In this document: piece after piece, positions 37,476-49,712 of the stretch
Layout: every line of letters starts with the position of its first letter
Numbering within the stretch: position 1 is the stretch's first letter
From: Archivesica marissinica
Lineage: Eukaryota > Mollusca > Bivalvia > Venerida > Vesicomyidae
NCBI GenBank assembly: GCA_014843695.1
Contig: CM026393.1
Span: forward strand, 8,329,610-8,393,609
Length of the DNA: 64,000 nt
Direction: 5' to 3'
Made by a program: the position numbers and the translations under genes
The notes under the pieces: generated by a model
The model's input: only the letters and a program-made list of their open reading frames with translations
Told to the model about the DNA's origin: nothing
Database searches by the model: none

Positions 37476-40400
37476 TCTGTTAGTATAACTTGCTTACACA
37501 TCTCTCTAGTATAACTTGCTCACACATCTATGTTAGTATAACTTGCTCACACATCTCTCTAGTATAACTTGCTCACACATCTATGTTAGTATAACTTGCT
37601 CACACATCTCTCTAGTATAACTTGCTCACACATCTCTCTAGTATAACTTGCTCACACATCTCTACTAGAATGTCATGCTCACACATATCTCTGTTAGTAT
37701 AACTTGCTCACACATCTCTCTGTTAGTATAACTTGCTCACACATCTCTCTACTAGTATAACTTGCTCATACATCTCTCTGTTAGTATAACTTGATCACAC
37801 ATCTCTCTACTAGTATAACTTGCTCACACATCTCTCTGTTAGCATAACTTGCTCACACATCTCTCTGTTAGTATAACTTGCTCATACATCTCTCTGTTAG
37901 TGTAACTTGCTCACACATCTCTCTGTTAGTATAACTTGCTCACACATCTCTCTGTTAGTATAACTTGCTCACACATCTCTCTGTTAGTATAACTTGATCA
38001 CACATCTCTCTACTAGTATAACTTGCTCACACATCTCTCTGTTAGTATAAAATGCTCACACATCTCTCTGTTAGTATAACTTGCTCACAAATCTCTCTGT
38101 TAGTATAACTTGCTCACACATCTCTCTAGTATATCTTGCTCACACATCTCTCTAGTATATCTTGCTCACACATCTCTCTAGTATAGCATGCTCACACATC
38201 TCTCTGTTAGTATAACTTGCTCACACACCTCTCTAGTATATCATGCTCACACACACCTCTCTAGTATATCATGCTCACACACCTCTCTAGTATATCATGC
38301 TCACACACCTATCTAGTATATCATGCTCATACATCTCTCTAGTATATCATGCTCACACACCTCTCTAGTATATCATGCTCACACACACCTCTCTAGTATA
38401 TCATGCTCACACACACCTCTCTATTATATCTTGCTCACACACATCTCTCTAGTATATCATGCTCACACACCCTCTCTAGTATATCATGCTCACACACACC
38501 TCTCTAGTATGTCATGCTCACACACACCTCTCTAGTATATCATGCTCACACACACCTCTCTAGTATATCATGCTCACACACCTCTCTACTAGTATATCAT
38601 GCTCACACACACCTCTCTAGTATATCATGCTCACACAACTCTCTACTAGTATATCATGCTCACAAATCTCTCTAGTATATCATGCTCACACACACCTCTC
38701 TAGTATATCATGCTCACACACCTCTCTACTAGTATATCATGCTCACACATCTCTCTAGTATGTCATGCTCACACACACCTCTCTAGTATATCATGCTCAC
38801 ACACCTCTCTACTAGTATATCATGCTCACACATCTCTCTAGTATGTCATGCTCACACACACCTCTCTAGTATATCTTGCTCACACACATCTCTCTAGTAT
38901 ATCATGCTCACACATCTCTCTAGTATATCTTGCTCACACACATCTCTCTAGTATATCTTGCTCACACACATCTCTCTAGTATATCATGCTCACACACCTC
39001 TCTAGTATATCTTGCTCACACACATCTCTCTAGTATATCATGCTCACACATCTCTCTAGTATGTCATGCTCACACACACCTCTCTAGTATATCATGCTCA
39101 CACACACCTCTCTAGTATATCTTGCTCACACACACCTCTCTAGTATATCATGCTCACACACCTCTCTAGTATGTCATGCTCACACACATCTCTCTAGTAT
39201 ATCATGCTCACACATCTCTCTAGTATATCATGCTCACACACCTCTCTAGTATATCTTGCTCACACACATCTCTCTAGTATATCATGCTCACACACCTCTC
39301 TAGTATATCTTGCTCACACACATCTCTCTAGTATATCATGCTCACACATCTCTCTAGTATATCATGCTCACACACCTCTCTAGTATATCTTGCTCACACA
39401 CATCTCTCTAGTATATCTTGCTCACACACATCTCTCTAGTATATCATGCTCACACATCTCTAGTATATCATGCTCACACATCTCTCTAGTATATCATGCT
39501 CACACACACCTCTCTAGTATATCTTGCTCACACACACCTCTCTAGTATATCATGCTCACACACCTCTCTAGTATGTCATGCTCACACACATCTCTCTAGT
39601 ATATCATGCTCACACATCTCTCTAGTATATCTTGCTCACACACTCTCTCTAGTATATCTTGCTCACACACATCTCTCTAGTATATCATGCTCACACATCT
39701 CTAGTATATCATGCTCACACATCTCTCTAGTATATCATGCTCACACACACCTCTCTAGTATATCATGCTCACAAATCTCTCTAGTATATCATGCTCACAC
39801 ACACCTCTCTAGTATATCATGCTCACACACCTCTCTACTAGTATATCATGCTCACACATCTCTCTAGTATGTCATGCTCACACACACCTCTCTAGTATAT
39901 CATGCTCACACACCTCTCTACTAGTATATCATGCTCACACATCTCTCTAGTATGTCATGCTCACACACACCTCTCTAGTATATCTTGCTCACACACATCT
40001 CTCTAGTATATCATGCTCACACACCTCTCTACTAGTATATCATGCTCACACATCTCTCTAGTATGTCATGCTCACACACACCTCTCTAGTATATCTTGCT
40101 CACACACATCTCTCTAGTATATCATGCTCACACATCTCTCTAGTATATCTTGCTCACACACATCTCTCTAGTATATCTTGCTCACACACATCTCTCTAGT
40201 ATATCATGCTCACACACCTCTCTAGTATATCTTGCTCACACACATCTCTCTAGTATATCATGCTCACACATCTCTCTAGTATGTCATGCTCACACACACC
40301 TCTCTAGTATATCTTGCTCACACACACCTCTCTAGTATATCATGCTCACACACCTCTCTAGTATGTCATGCTCACACACATCTCTCTAGTATATCATGCT

Positions 40401-43260
40401 CACACATCTCTCTAGTATATCATGCTCACACACCTCTCTAGTATATCTTGCTCACACACATCTCTCTAGTATATCATGCTCACACACCTCTCTAGTATAT
40501 CTTGCTCACACACATCTCTCTAGTATATCATGCTCACACATCTCTCTAGTATATCATGCTCACACACCTCTCTAGTATATCTTGCTCACACACATCTCTC
40601 TAGTATATCTTGCTCACACACATCTCTCTAGTATATCATGCTCACACATCTCTAGTATATCATGCTCACACATCTCTCTAGTATATCATGCTCACACACA
40701 CCTCTCTAGTATATCTTGCTCACACACACCTCTCTAGTATATCATGCTCACACACCTCTCTAGTATGTCATGCTCACACACATCTCTCTAGTATATCATG
40801 CTCACACATCTCTCTAGTATATCATGCTCACACATCTCTCTAGTATATCATGCTCACACACACCTCTCTAGTATATCTTGCTCACACACATCTCTCTAGT
40901 ATATCTTGCTCACACACATCTCTCTAGTATATCATGCTCACACACCTCTCTAGTATATCTTGCTCACACACATCTCTCTAGTATATCATGCTCACACATC
41001 TCTCTAGTATATCATGCTCACACACACCTCTCTAGTATATCTTGCTCACACACACCTCTCTAGTATATCATGCTCACACACCTCTCTAGTATGTCATGCT
41101 CACACACATCTCTCTAGTATATCATGCTCACACATCTCTCTAGTATATCATGCTCACACACCTCTCTAGTATATCTTGCTCACACACATCTCTCTAGTAT
41201 ATCATGCTCACACACTCTCTAGTATATCTTGCTCACACACATCTCTCTAGTATATCATGCTCACACATCTCTCTAGTATATCATGCTCACACACCTCTCT
41301 AGTATATCTTGCTCACACACATCTCTCTAGTATATCTTGCTCACACACATCTCTCTAGTATATCATGCTCACACATCTCTAGTATATCATGCTCACACAT
41401 CTCTCTAGTATATCATGCTCACACACACCTCTCTAGTATATCTTGCTCACACACACCTCTCTAGTATATCATGCTCACACACCTCTCTAGTATGTCATGC
41501 TCACACACATCTCTCTAGTATATCATGCTCACACACCTCTCTAGTATATCTTGCTCACACACATCTCTCTAGTATATCATGCTCACACATCTCTCTAGTA
41601 TATCATGCTCACACACATCTCTCTAGTATATCATGCTCACACATCTCTACTAGTATATCATGCTCACACATCTCTCTAGTATATCATGCTCACACACACC
41701 TCTCTAGTATATCTTGCTCACACACACTCTCTAGTATATCATGCTCACACACCTCTCTACTAGTATATCATGCTCACACATCTCTCTAGTATATCATGCT
41801 CACACACACCTCTCTAGTATATCATGCTCACACACATCTCTCTAGTATATCATGCTCACACACCTCTCTCTAGTATATCATGCTCACACATCTCTCTAGT
41901 ATATCATGCTCACACACACCTCTCTAGTATATCATGCTCACACACATCTCTCTAGTATATCATGCTCACACACATCTCTCTAGTATATCATGCTCACACA
42001 TCTCTCTAGTATATCATGCTCACACACACCTCTCTAGTATATCTTGCTCACACACACCTCTCTAGTATATCATGCTCACACACCTCTCTACTAGTATATC
42101 ATGCTCACACATCTCTCTAGTATGTCATGCTCACACACACCTCTCTAGTATATCTTGCTCACACACATCTCTCTAGTATATCATGCTCACACACCTCTCT
42201 ACTAGTATATCATGCTCACACATCTCGCTAGTATGTCATGCTCACACACACCTCTCTAGTATATCTTGCTCACACACATCTCTCTAGTATATCATGCTCA
42301 CACATCTCTCTAGTATATCTTGCTCACACACATCTCTCTAGTATATCTTGCTCACACACATCTCTCTAGTATATCATGCTCACACACCTCTCTAGTATAT
42401 CTTGCTCACACACATCTCTCTAGTATATCATGCTCACACATCTCTCTAGTATGTCATGCTCACACACACCTCTCTAGTATATCATGCTCACACACACCTC
42501 TCTAGTATATCTTGCTCACACACATCTCTCTAGTATATCTTGCTCACACACATCTCTCTAGTATATCATGCTCACACATCTCTCTAGTATATCATGCTCA
42601 CACACCTCTCTAGTATATCTTGCTCACACACATCTCTCTAGTATATCATGCTCACACACCTCTCTAGTATATCTTGCTCACACACATCTCTCTAGTAAAT
42701 CATGCTCACACATCTCTAGTATATCATGCTCACACATCTCTCTAGTATATCATGCTCACACACACCTCTCTAGTATATCTTGCTCACACACACCTCTCTA
42801 GTATATCATGCTCACACACCTCTCTAGTATGTCATGCTCACACACATCTCTCTAGTATATCATGCTCACACATCTCTCTAGTATATCATGCTCACACATC
42901 TCTACTAGTATATCATGCTCACACACACCTCTCTAGTATATCTTGCTCACACACATCTCTCTAGTATATCATGCTCACACACATCTCTCTAGTATATCAT
43001 GCTCACACATCTCTCTAGTATATCTTGCTCACACACCTCTCTAGTATATCATGCTCACACATCTCTCTAGTATATCATGCTCACACACCTCTCTAGTATA
43101 TCTTGCTCACACACCTCTCTAGTATATCATGCTCACACACCTCTCTAGTATATCTTGCTCACACACCTCTCTATCTCTAGTATATCTTGCTCACACATCT
43201 CTCTAGTATATCTTGCTCACACATCTCTCTACTGGTATATCATGCTCACACACACCTCTA
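37476..43260. repeat. About 27-bp minisatellite array, 5.8 kb, with higher-order blocks
   Basis: Roughly 210 copies of ctctctagtatatcatgctc plus a variable cacacaca tail (24-30 bp). The first 700 bp uses an older-looking type (ctctgttagtataacttgct). Blocks with the same order of variants recur, for example at 38930-39115, 40150-40335 and 42320-42505, and again at 39496, 41415 and 42752. The right end stops 21 bp from the TANGO6 stop codon, so on the minus strand the array occupies the position of that gene's 3' UTR. Confidence 0.96.
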
Positions 43261-43281
43261 GTATGTTCTATGTTTCAGACG

Positions 43282-43464
43282 TCATTGATAATCCAGAACC
43301 TGAATCTTTTTCTCCAACTTTTGTTTTGGAAATAATTGGTCCTTCATCAGGTCATCGAGTTCTTGTAATGCTAGCAGCACGTGTAACTTGACACCCTCCT
43401 CCTGCTCCGACCACATCACTTGCTTCAACAGACGGTACATGTCACTCAATACACTACCTAGAAT
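43282..43464 (-). CDS. TANGO6: TANGO6-like protein, last exon
   Basis: This minus-strand exon opens after a clean acceptor (ctccgcacag before position 43464). It encodes 60 residues and TGA at 43282-43284, starting ILGSVLSDMYRLLKQVMW, passing LHVLLALQELDDLMKDQLFP and ending KQKLEKKIQVLDYQ. The pattern matches the C-terminus of TANGO6 (transport and Golgi organisation 6, related to yeast Rtp1), which I recall ending in F-P-x-QKLEKKI. TANGO6 is a HEAT-repeat protein; Rtp1 helps assemble and import RNA polymerase II. The exon is phase 0 at its start and joins cleanly to the exon at 44808-44921. The family name rests on recall of the C-terminal motif, so another HEAT-repeat protein is possible. 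Confidence 0.68.
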   Translation of the reverse strand: MLGSVLSDMYRLLKQVMWSEQEEGVKLHVLLALQELDDLMKDQLFPKQKLEKKIQVLDYQ

Positions 43465-43525
43465 CTGTGCGGAGCAAACATAGAATTTATTGTAGTGTCC
43501 AAATGAATGGTGCAATATTTGTTCA

Positions 43526-43690
43526 AGCTCCCGGGTATTTTACTGGGAGTTTGAATAAATCCTGTGAGCTGTTCAGGCCCTGGCTCCCGGGTATTTTACT
43601 GGGAGTTTGAATAAATCCTGTGAGCTGTTCAGGCTCTGGCTCCCGGGTATTTTACTGGAAGTTTTAATAAATCCTGTGAGCTGTTTTATT
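43526..43690. repeat. 56-bp repeat, three copies
   Basis: Three copies of a 56-bp unit (ctcccgggtattttactggg, then agtttgaataaatcctgtg, then agctgttcagg). It lies in the last intron of the TANGO6-like gene, starting about 60 bp upstream of the last exon's acceptor. Confidence 0.93.
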
Positions 43691-43797
43691 CTTAATTTGT
43701 TAAAATACATTATTAGATAGTATGGTGATGGGTAATTTATCAGAATATACTAACAGATATTATTTCTTTTCATAATTTCACTCTCATAATGCTGGTC

Positions 43798-44595
43798 GAG
43801 AGGTGCTGGGTATTGTGGATTGATGGGGGCAAGGTACACCCCCTGGATTGATGGGGGCAGGGTACACCCCCTGGATAGATGGGGGCAGGGTACACCCCCT
43901 GGATTGATGGGGGCAGGGTACACCCCATGGATTGATGGGGGCAGGGTACACCCCCTGGATTGATGGGGGCAGGTACACCCCTGGATGGATGGGGGCAGGG
44001 TACACCCCCTGGATTGATGGGGGCAGGGTACACCCCTGGATAGATGGGGGCAGGGTACACCCCTGGATAGATGGGGGCAGGGTACACCCCTGGATTGATG
44101 GGGGCAGGGTACACCGCATGGATAGATGGGGGCAGGGTAAACCCTGGATAGATGGGGGCTGGGTACACCCCCTGGATGGATGGGGGCAGGGTACACCCCT
44201 GGATAGATGGGGGCAGGGTACACCCCCTGGATTGATGGGGGCAGGGTACACCCCCTGGATAGATGGGGGCAGGGTACACCCCTGGATGGATGGGGGCAGG
44301 GTACACCCACTGGATTGATGGGGGCAGGGTACACCGCACGGATAGATGGGGGCAGGGTACACCCCCTGGATAGATGGGGGCAGGGTACACCCCTGGATAG
44401 ATGGGGGCAGGGTACACCCACTGGATTGATGGGGGCAGGGTACACCGCATGGATAGATGGGGGCAGGGTACACCCACTGGATTGATGGGGGCAGGGTACA
44501 CCGCACGGATAGATGGGGGCAGGGTACACCCCCTGGATAGATGGGGGTAGGGTACACCCCCTGGATAGATGGGGGTAGGGTACACCCCCTGGAAG
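43798..44595. repeat. 28-29-bp G-rich minisatellite array
   Basis: About 28 copies of tggattgatgggggcagggt plus acaccccc. The plus strand is G-rich with runs of five and three G in each unit, and gggtacaccc is a small hairpin. It lies in the intron between the two TANGO6-like exons, so the transcript carries the C-rich strand. The long open frames on both strands are incidental. Confidence 0.96.
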
Positions 44596-44807
44596 CAGAA
44601 TGAAACAGTATTGATGTTGGTTGCTATGTCACACTATCGAGATCAAATACATAGAAACACATCTGCAAACTAATCTGATTATGAAAACGCGTGTGTGCGT
44701 ACACACAAGGGAGACAACCAATAATAAAACATGTGTGGAAGTCCGCTCTTAGATTCATCTTCGGGTTAGTTCTCAAATGTGTAAAAGAATATAATACGAT
44801 GAATTAC

Positions 44808-44921
44808 TTTGAATATGTGTGGGCCGGTTCCCTGCAGGAGTAGAGTGAGAGCCTGGGCAGCAGCTTTCCTCACCTCCACATCCACATCGTGTTTCACAGT
44901 ACTGCTACAACACTCAAACAC
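44808..44921 (-). CDS. TANGO6: TANGO6-like protein, penultimate exon
   Basis: The minus-strand exon runs from acceptor tatttacag (before 44921) to donor caaa/gtaattc (after 44808): 114 bp, 38 codons, phase 0 at both ends. It reads VFECCSSTVKHDVDVEVRKA and then AAQALTLLLQGTGPHIFK, typical of a HEAT/ARM helix pair. Spliced to the last exon it gives GPHIFK/ILGSVLSDMY without a break, which supports both calls. The acceptor with the first 16 exon bases (gtgtttgagtgttgta) is repeated 12 more times at 40-bp spacing just upstream. No further upstream exon is visible before the ENTPD gene, so either the earlier exons lie in the gap or beyond, or this is a gene fragment. Confidence 0.66.
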
Positions 44922-45412
44922 CTGTAAATACAGTAATCTTTGTTGTACAACACTCAAACACCTGTAAATACAGTAAACCTTGTTGTACAACACTCAAACA
45001 CCTGTAAATACAGTAATCTTTGTTGTACAACACTCAAACACCTGTAAATACAGTAATCTTTGTTGTACAACACTCAAACACCTGTAAATACAGTAAACAT
45101 TGGTGTACAACACTCAAACACCTGTAAATAGAGTAAACCTTGCTGTACAACACTCAAGCACCTGTAAATACAGTAAACCTTGCTGTACAACACTCAAGCA
45201 CCTGTAAATACAGTAATCTTTGTTGTACAACACTCAAACACCTGTAAATACAGTAAACCTTGCTGTACAACACTCAAGCACCTGTAAATACAGTAAACCT
45301 TGCTGTACAACACTCAAACACCTGTAAATACAGTAAACATTGCTGTACAACACTCAAACACCTGTAAATACAGTAAACATTGCTGTACAACACTCAAACA
45401 CCTGTAAATACA
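44922..45412. repeat. 40-bp array of duplicated splice acceptors
   Basis: Twelve extra copies, at exactly 40-bp spacing, of a unit that on the minus strand reads actgtatttacag followed by gtgtttgagtgttgta. These are the 3' splice site and first 16 coding bases of the TANGO6-like penultimate exon. The intronic half varies slightly (gattac/ggttta/tgttta). Copies start at 44961 and end near 45401. Confidence 0.95.
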
Positions 45413-45585
45413 GTAAACATACTGCATTCATCCATCCCTTATTTGCTCACAAATGTACATTTAGTTTTACTGGGGTTGAAAAACACCTGTTCTACTATCA
45501 TTAGATTCCAGTTTTTATTATCATTAGGGTTAGGGTCCAGTTTTATTATCATTAGGGTTAGAGAGCCTTTGTATTCCCAAGGTCT
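45413..45585. other. Short unique spacer with TTAGGG motif
   Basis: Contains three copies of a roughly 27-bp ttattatcattaggg-type repeat (45497-45563). One copy includes ttagggttaggg at 45524-45535, two perfect telomere-type units. No exon is seen. Confidence 0.7.
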
Positions 45586-48079
45586 GTCTGGTAGGTATGT
45601 CCGGATAGTAGTGTGGTGTCTGTCTGGTAGATATGTCCCGATAGTAGTGTGGTGTCTGTCTGGTAGATATGTCCTGATAGTAGTGTGGTGTCTGTCTGGT
45701 AGATATGTCCGGGTAGTAGTGTGGTGTCTGTCTGGTAGATATGTCCGGGTAGTAGTGTGGTGTCTGTCTGGTAGGTATGTCCGGGTAGTAGTGTGGTGTC
45801 TGTCTGGTAGGTATGTCCGGGTAGTAGTGTGGTGTCTGTCTGGTAGGTATGTCCAGGTAGTAGTGTGGTGTCTGTCTGGTAGGTATGTCCGGGTAGTAGT
45901 GTGGTGTCTGTCTGGTAGGTATGTCCGGGTAGTAGTGTGGTGTCTGTCTGGTAGGTATGTCCGGGTAGTAGTGTGGTGTCTGTCTGGTAGGTATGTCCGG
46001 GTAGTAGTGTGGTGTCTGTCTGTTGTAGGTATGTCCGGGTAGTAGTGTGGTGTCTGTCTGGTAGGTATGTCCGGGTAGTAGTGTGGTGTCTGTCTGGTAG
46101 GTATGTCCGGGTAGTAGTGTGGTGTCTGTCTGGTAGGTATGTCCGGGTAGTAGTGTGGTGTCTGTCTGGTAGGTATGTCCGGGTAGTAGTGTGGTGTCTG
46201 TCTGGTAGATATGTCCGGGTAGTAGTGTGGTGTCTGTCTGGTAGGTATGTCCGGGTAGTAGTGTGGTGTCTGTCTGGTAGGTATGTCCGGGTAGTAGTGT
46301 GGTGTCTGTCTGGTAAGTATGTCCGGGTAGTAGTGTGGTGTCTGTCTGGTAGGTATGTCCGGGTAGTAGTGTGGTGTCTGTCTGGTAGGTATGTCCGGGT
46401 AGTAGTGTGGTGTCTGTCTGGTAGGTATGTCCGGGTAGTAGTGTGGTGTCTGTCTGGTAGGTATGTCCGGGTAGTAGTGTGGTGTCTGTCTGGTAGGTAT
46501 GTCCGGGTAGTAGTGTGGTGTCTGTCTGGTAGGTATGTCCGGGTAGTAGTGTGGTGTCTGTCTGGTAGGTATGTCCGGGTAGTAGTGTGGTGTCTGTCTG
46601 GTAGGTATGTCCGGGTAGTAGTGTGGTGTCTGTCTGGTAAGTATGTCCGGGTAGTAGTGTGGTGTCTGTCTGGTAGGTATGTCCGGGTAGTAGTGTGGTG
46701 TCTGTCTGGTAGGTATGTCCGGGTAGTAGTGTGGTGTCTGTCTGGTAGGTATGTCCGGGTAGTAGTGTGGTGTCTGTCTGGTAGGTATGTCCGGGTAGTA
46801 GTGTGGTGTCTGTCTGGTAGGTATGTCCGGGTAGTAGTGTGGTGTCTGTCTGGTAGGTATGTCCGGGTAGTAGTGTGGTGTCTGTCTGGTAGGTATGTCC
46901 GGGTAGTAGTGTGGTGTCTGTCTGGTAGGTATGTCCGGGTAGTAGTGTGGTGTCTGTCTGGTAGGTATGTCCGGGTAGTAGTGTGGTGTCTGTCTGGTAG
47001 GTATGTCCGGGTAGTAGTGTGGTGTCTGTCTGGTAGGTATGTCCGGGTAGTAGTGTGGTGTCTGTCTGGTAGGTATGTCCGGGTAGTAGTGTGGTGTCTG
47101 TCTGGTAGGTATGTCCGGGTAGTAGTGTGGTGTCTGTCTGGTAGGTATGTCCGGGTAGTAGTGTGGTGTCTGTCTGGTAGGTATGTCCGGGTAGTAGTGT
47201 GGTGTCTGTCTGGTAGGTATGTCCGGGTAGTAGTGTGGTGTCTGTCTGGTAGGTATGTCCGGGTAGTAGTGTGGTGTCTGTCTGGTAGATATGTCCGGGT
47301 AGTAGTGTGGTGTCTGTCTGGTAAGTATGTCCGGGTAGTAGTGTGGTGTCTGTCTGGTAGGTATGTCCGGGTAGTAGTGTGGTGTCTGTCTGGTAAGTAT
47401 GTCCGGGTAGTAGTGTGGTGTCTGTCTGGTAGGTATGTCCGGGTAGTAGTGTGGTGTCTGTCTGGTAGGTATGTCCGGGTAGTAGTGTGGTGTCTGTCTG
47501 GTAGGTATGTCCAGGTAGTAGTGTGGTGTCTGTCTGGTAGGTATGTCCAGGTAGTAGTGTGGTGTCTGTCTGGTAAGTATGTCCGGGTAGTAGTGTGGTG
47601 TCTGTCTGGTAGATATGTCCGGGTAGTAGTGTGGTGTCTGTCTGGTAGATATGTCTGGGTAGTAGTGTGGTGTCTGTCTGGTAAGTATGTCCGGGTAGTA
47701 GTGTGGTGTCTGTCTGGTAAGTATGTCCGGGTAGTAGTGTGGTGTCTGTCTGGTAGGTATGTCCGGGTAGTAGTGTGGTGTCTGTCTGGTAGGTATGTCC
47801 GGGTAGTAGTGTGGTGTCTGTCTGGTAGGTATGTCCGGGTAGTAGTGTGGTGTCTGTCTGGTAGGTATGTCCGGGTAGTAGTGTGGTGTCTGTCTGGTAA
47901 GTATGTCCGGGTAGTAGTGTGGTGTCTGTCTGGTAGATATGTCCGGGTAGTAGTGTGGTGTCTGTCTGGTAGATATGTCTGGGTAGTAGTGTGGTGTCTG
48001 TCTGGTAAGTATGTCCGGGTAGTAGTGTGGTGTCTGTCTGGTAAGTATGTCCGGGTAGTAGTGTGGTGTCTGTCTGGTA
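45586..48079. repeat. 36-bp minisatellite array, nearly homogeneous
   Basis: About 69 copies of a 36-bp unit (ggtaggtatgtccgggtagt, then agtgtggtgtctgtct). Substitutions are few (gtagat, gtaagt, ccaggt), and one copy gains three bases near 46022. Because the period is a multiple of three and the unit has no stop, frames on both strands stay open for 2.5 kb (CLSGRYVRVVVW on plus, YQTDTTLLPGHT on minus). That is a property of the unit, not evidence of coding. It runs into the second gap. Confidence 0.97.
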
Positions 48080-49079
48080 NNNNNNNNNNNNNNNNNNNNN
48101 NNNNNNNNNNNNNNNNNNNNNNNNNNNNNNNNNNNNNNNNNNNNNNNNNNNNNNNNNNNNNNNNNNNNNNNNNNNNNNNNNNNNNNNNNNNNNNNNNNNN
48201 NNNNNNNNNNNNNNNNNNNNNNNNNNNNNNNNNNNNNNNNNNNNNNNNNNNNNNNNNNNNNNNNNNNNNNNNNNNNNNNNNNNNNNNNNNNNNNNNNNNN
48301 NNNNNNNNNNNNNNNNNNNNNNNNNNNNNNNNNNNNNNNNNNNNNNNNNNNNNNNNNNNNNNNNNNNNNNNNNNNNNNNNNNNNNNNNNNNNNNNNNNNN
48401 NNNNNNNNNNNNNNNNNNNNNNNNNNNNNNNNNNNNNNNNNNNNNNNNNNNNNNNNNNNNNNNNNNNNNNNNNNNNNNNNNNNNNNNNNNNNNNNNNNNN
48501 NNNNNNNNNNNNNNNNNNNNNNNNNNNNNNNNNNNNNNNNNNNNNNNNNNNNNNNNNNNNNNNNNNNNNNNNNNNNNNNNNNNNNNNNNNNNNNNNNNNN
48601 NNNNNNNNNNNNNNNNNNNNNNNNNNNNNNNNNNNNNNNNNNNNNNNNNNNNNNNNNNNNNNNNNNNNNNNNNNNNNNNNNNNNNNNNNNNNNNNNNNNN
48701 NNNNNNNNNNNNNNNNNNNNNNNNNNNNNNNNNNNNNNNNNNNNNNNNNNNNNNNNNNNNNNNNNNNNNNNNNNNNNNNNNNNNNNNNNNNNNNNNNNNN
48801 NNNNNNNNNNNNNNNNNNNNNNNNNNNNNNNNNNNNNNNNNNNNNNNNNNNNNNNNNNNNNNNNNNNNNNNNNNNNNNNNNNNNNNNNNNNNNNNNNNNN
48901 NNNNNNNNNNNNNNNNNNNNNNNNNNNNNNNNNNNNNNNNNNNNNNNNNNNNNNNNNNNNNNNNNNNNNNNNNNNNNNNNNNNNNNNNNNNNNNNNNNNN
49001 NNNNNNNNNNNNNNNNNNNNNNNNNNNNNNNNNNNNNNNNNNNNNNNNNNNNNNNNNNNNNNNNNNNNNNNNNNNNNNN
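48080..49079. other. Assembly gap (1000 N)
   Basis: Exactly 1000 N between the 36-bp array and the 63-bp array, evidently a placeholder. Upstream TANGO6 exons could be hidden here. Confidence 0.99.
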
Positions 49080-49712
49080 GTTATTCCGAGCACTCTAATA
49101 CTCATTGTCATCCTCAGTAACTATAGTACCTACACACATTCAGTTATTCCGAGCACTCTAATACTCGTTGCCATCCTCAGTAACTATAGTACCTACACAC
49201 ATTCAGTTATTCCGAGCACTCTAATACACGTTGCCATCCTCAGTAACTATAGTACCTACACACATTCAGTTATTCCGAGCACTCTAATACTCATTGTCAT
49301 CCTCAGTAACTATAGTACCTACACACATTCAGTTATTCCGAGCACTCTAATACTCGTTGCCATCCTCAGTAACTATAGTACCTACACACATTCAGTTATT
49401 CCGAGCACTCTAATACACGTTGCCATCCTCAGTAACTATAGTACCTACACACATTCAGTTATTCCGAGCACTCTAATACTCATTGTCATCCTCAGTAACT
49501 ATAGTACCTACACACATTCAGTTATTCCGAGCACTCTAATACTCGTTGCCATCCTCAGTAACCATAGCACCCACACACATTCAGTTATTCTGAGCACTCT
49601 AATACACGTTGCCATCCTCAGTAACCATAGCACCTACACACAGTCAGTTATTCCGAGCACTCTAATACTCGTTGCCATTCTCAGTAACAATAGCACCTAC
49701 ACACATTCAGTT
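49080..49712. repeat. 63-bp array with 189-bp ABC higher-order unit
   Basis: Ten copies of a 63-bp unit (cagttattccgagcactcta, then atactcgttgccatcctcag, then taactatagtacctacacac). Three subtypes (actcattgtc, actcgttgcc, acacgttgcc) follow in the order A-B-C-A-B-C-A-B and then degrade, giving a 189-bp higher-order repeat. It lies downstream of the ENTPD stop codon, on the 3' side of that gene. Confidence 0.96.

Noticed and set aside
43770..44585. Cys/Pro-rich 270-residue minus-strand proteins
   Set aside because: Three overlapping frames on one strand and more on the other are open because of the 28-bp unit. The region is the intron between two TANGO6-like exons.
45586..49111. Long open frames (over 1000 codons) on both strands as genes
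   Set aside because: They are 12-residue repeats from a 36-bp stop-free unit, run through the N gap, and are equally open on both strands. There is no start context, splice site or domain.
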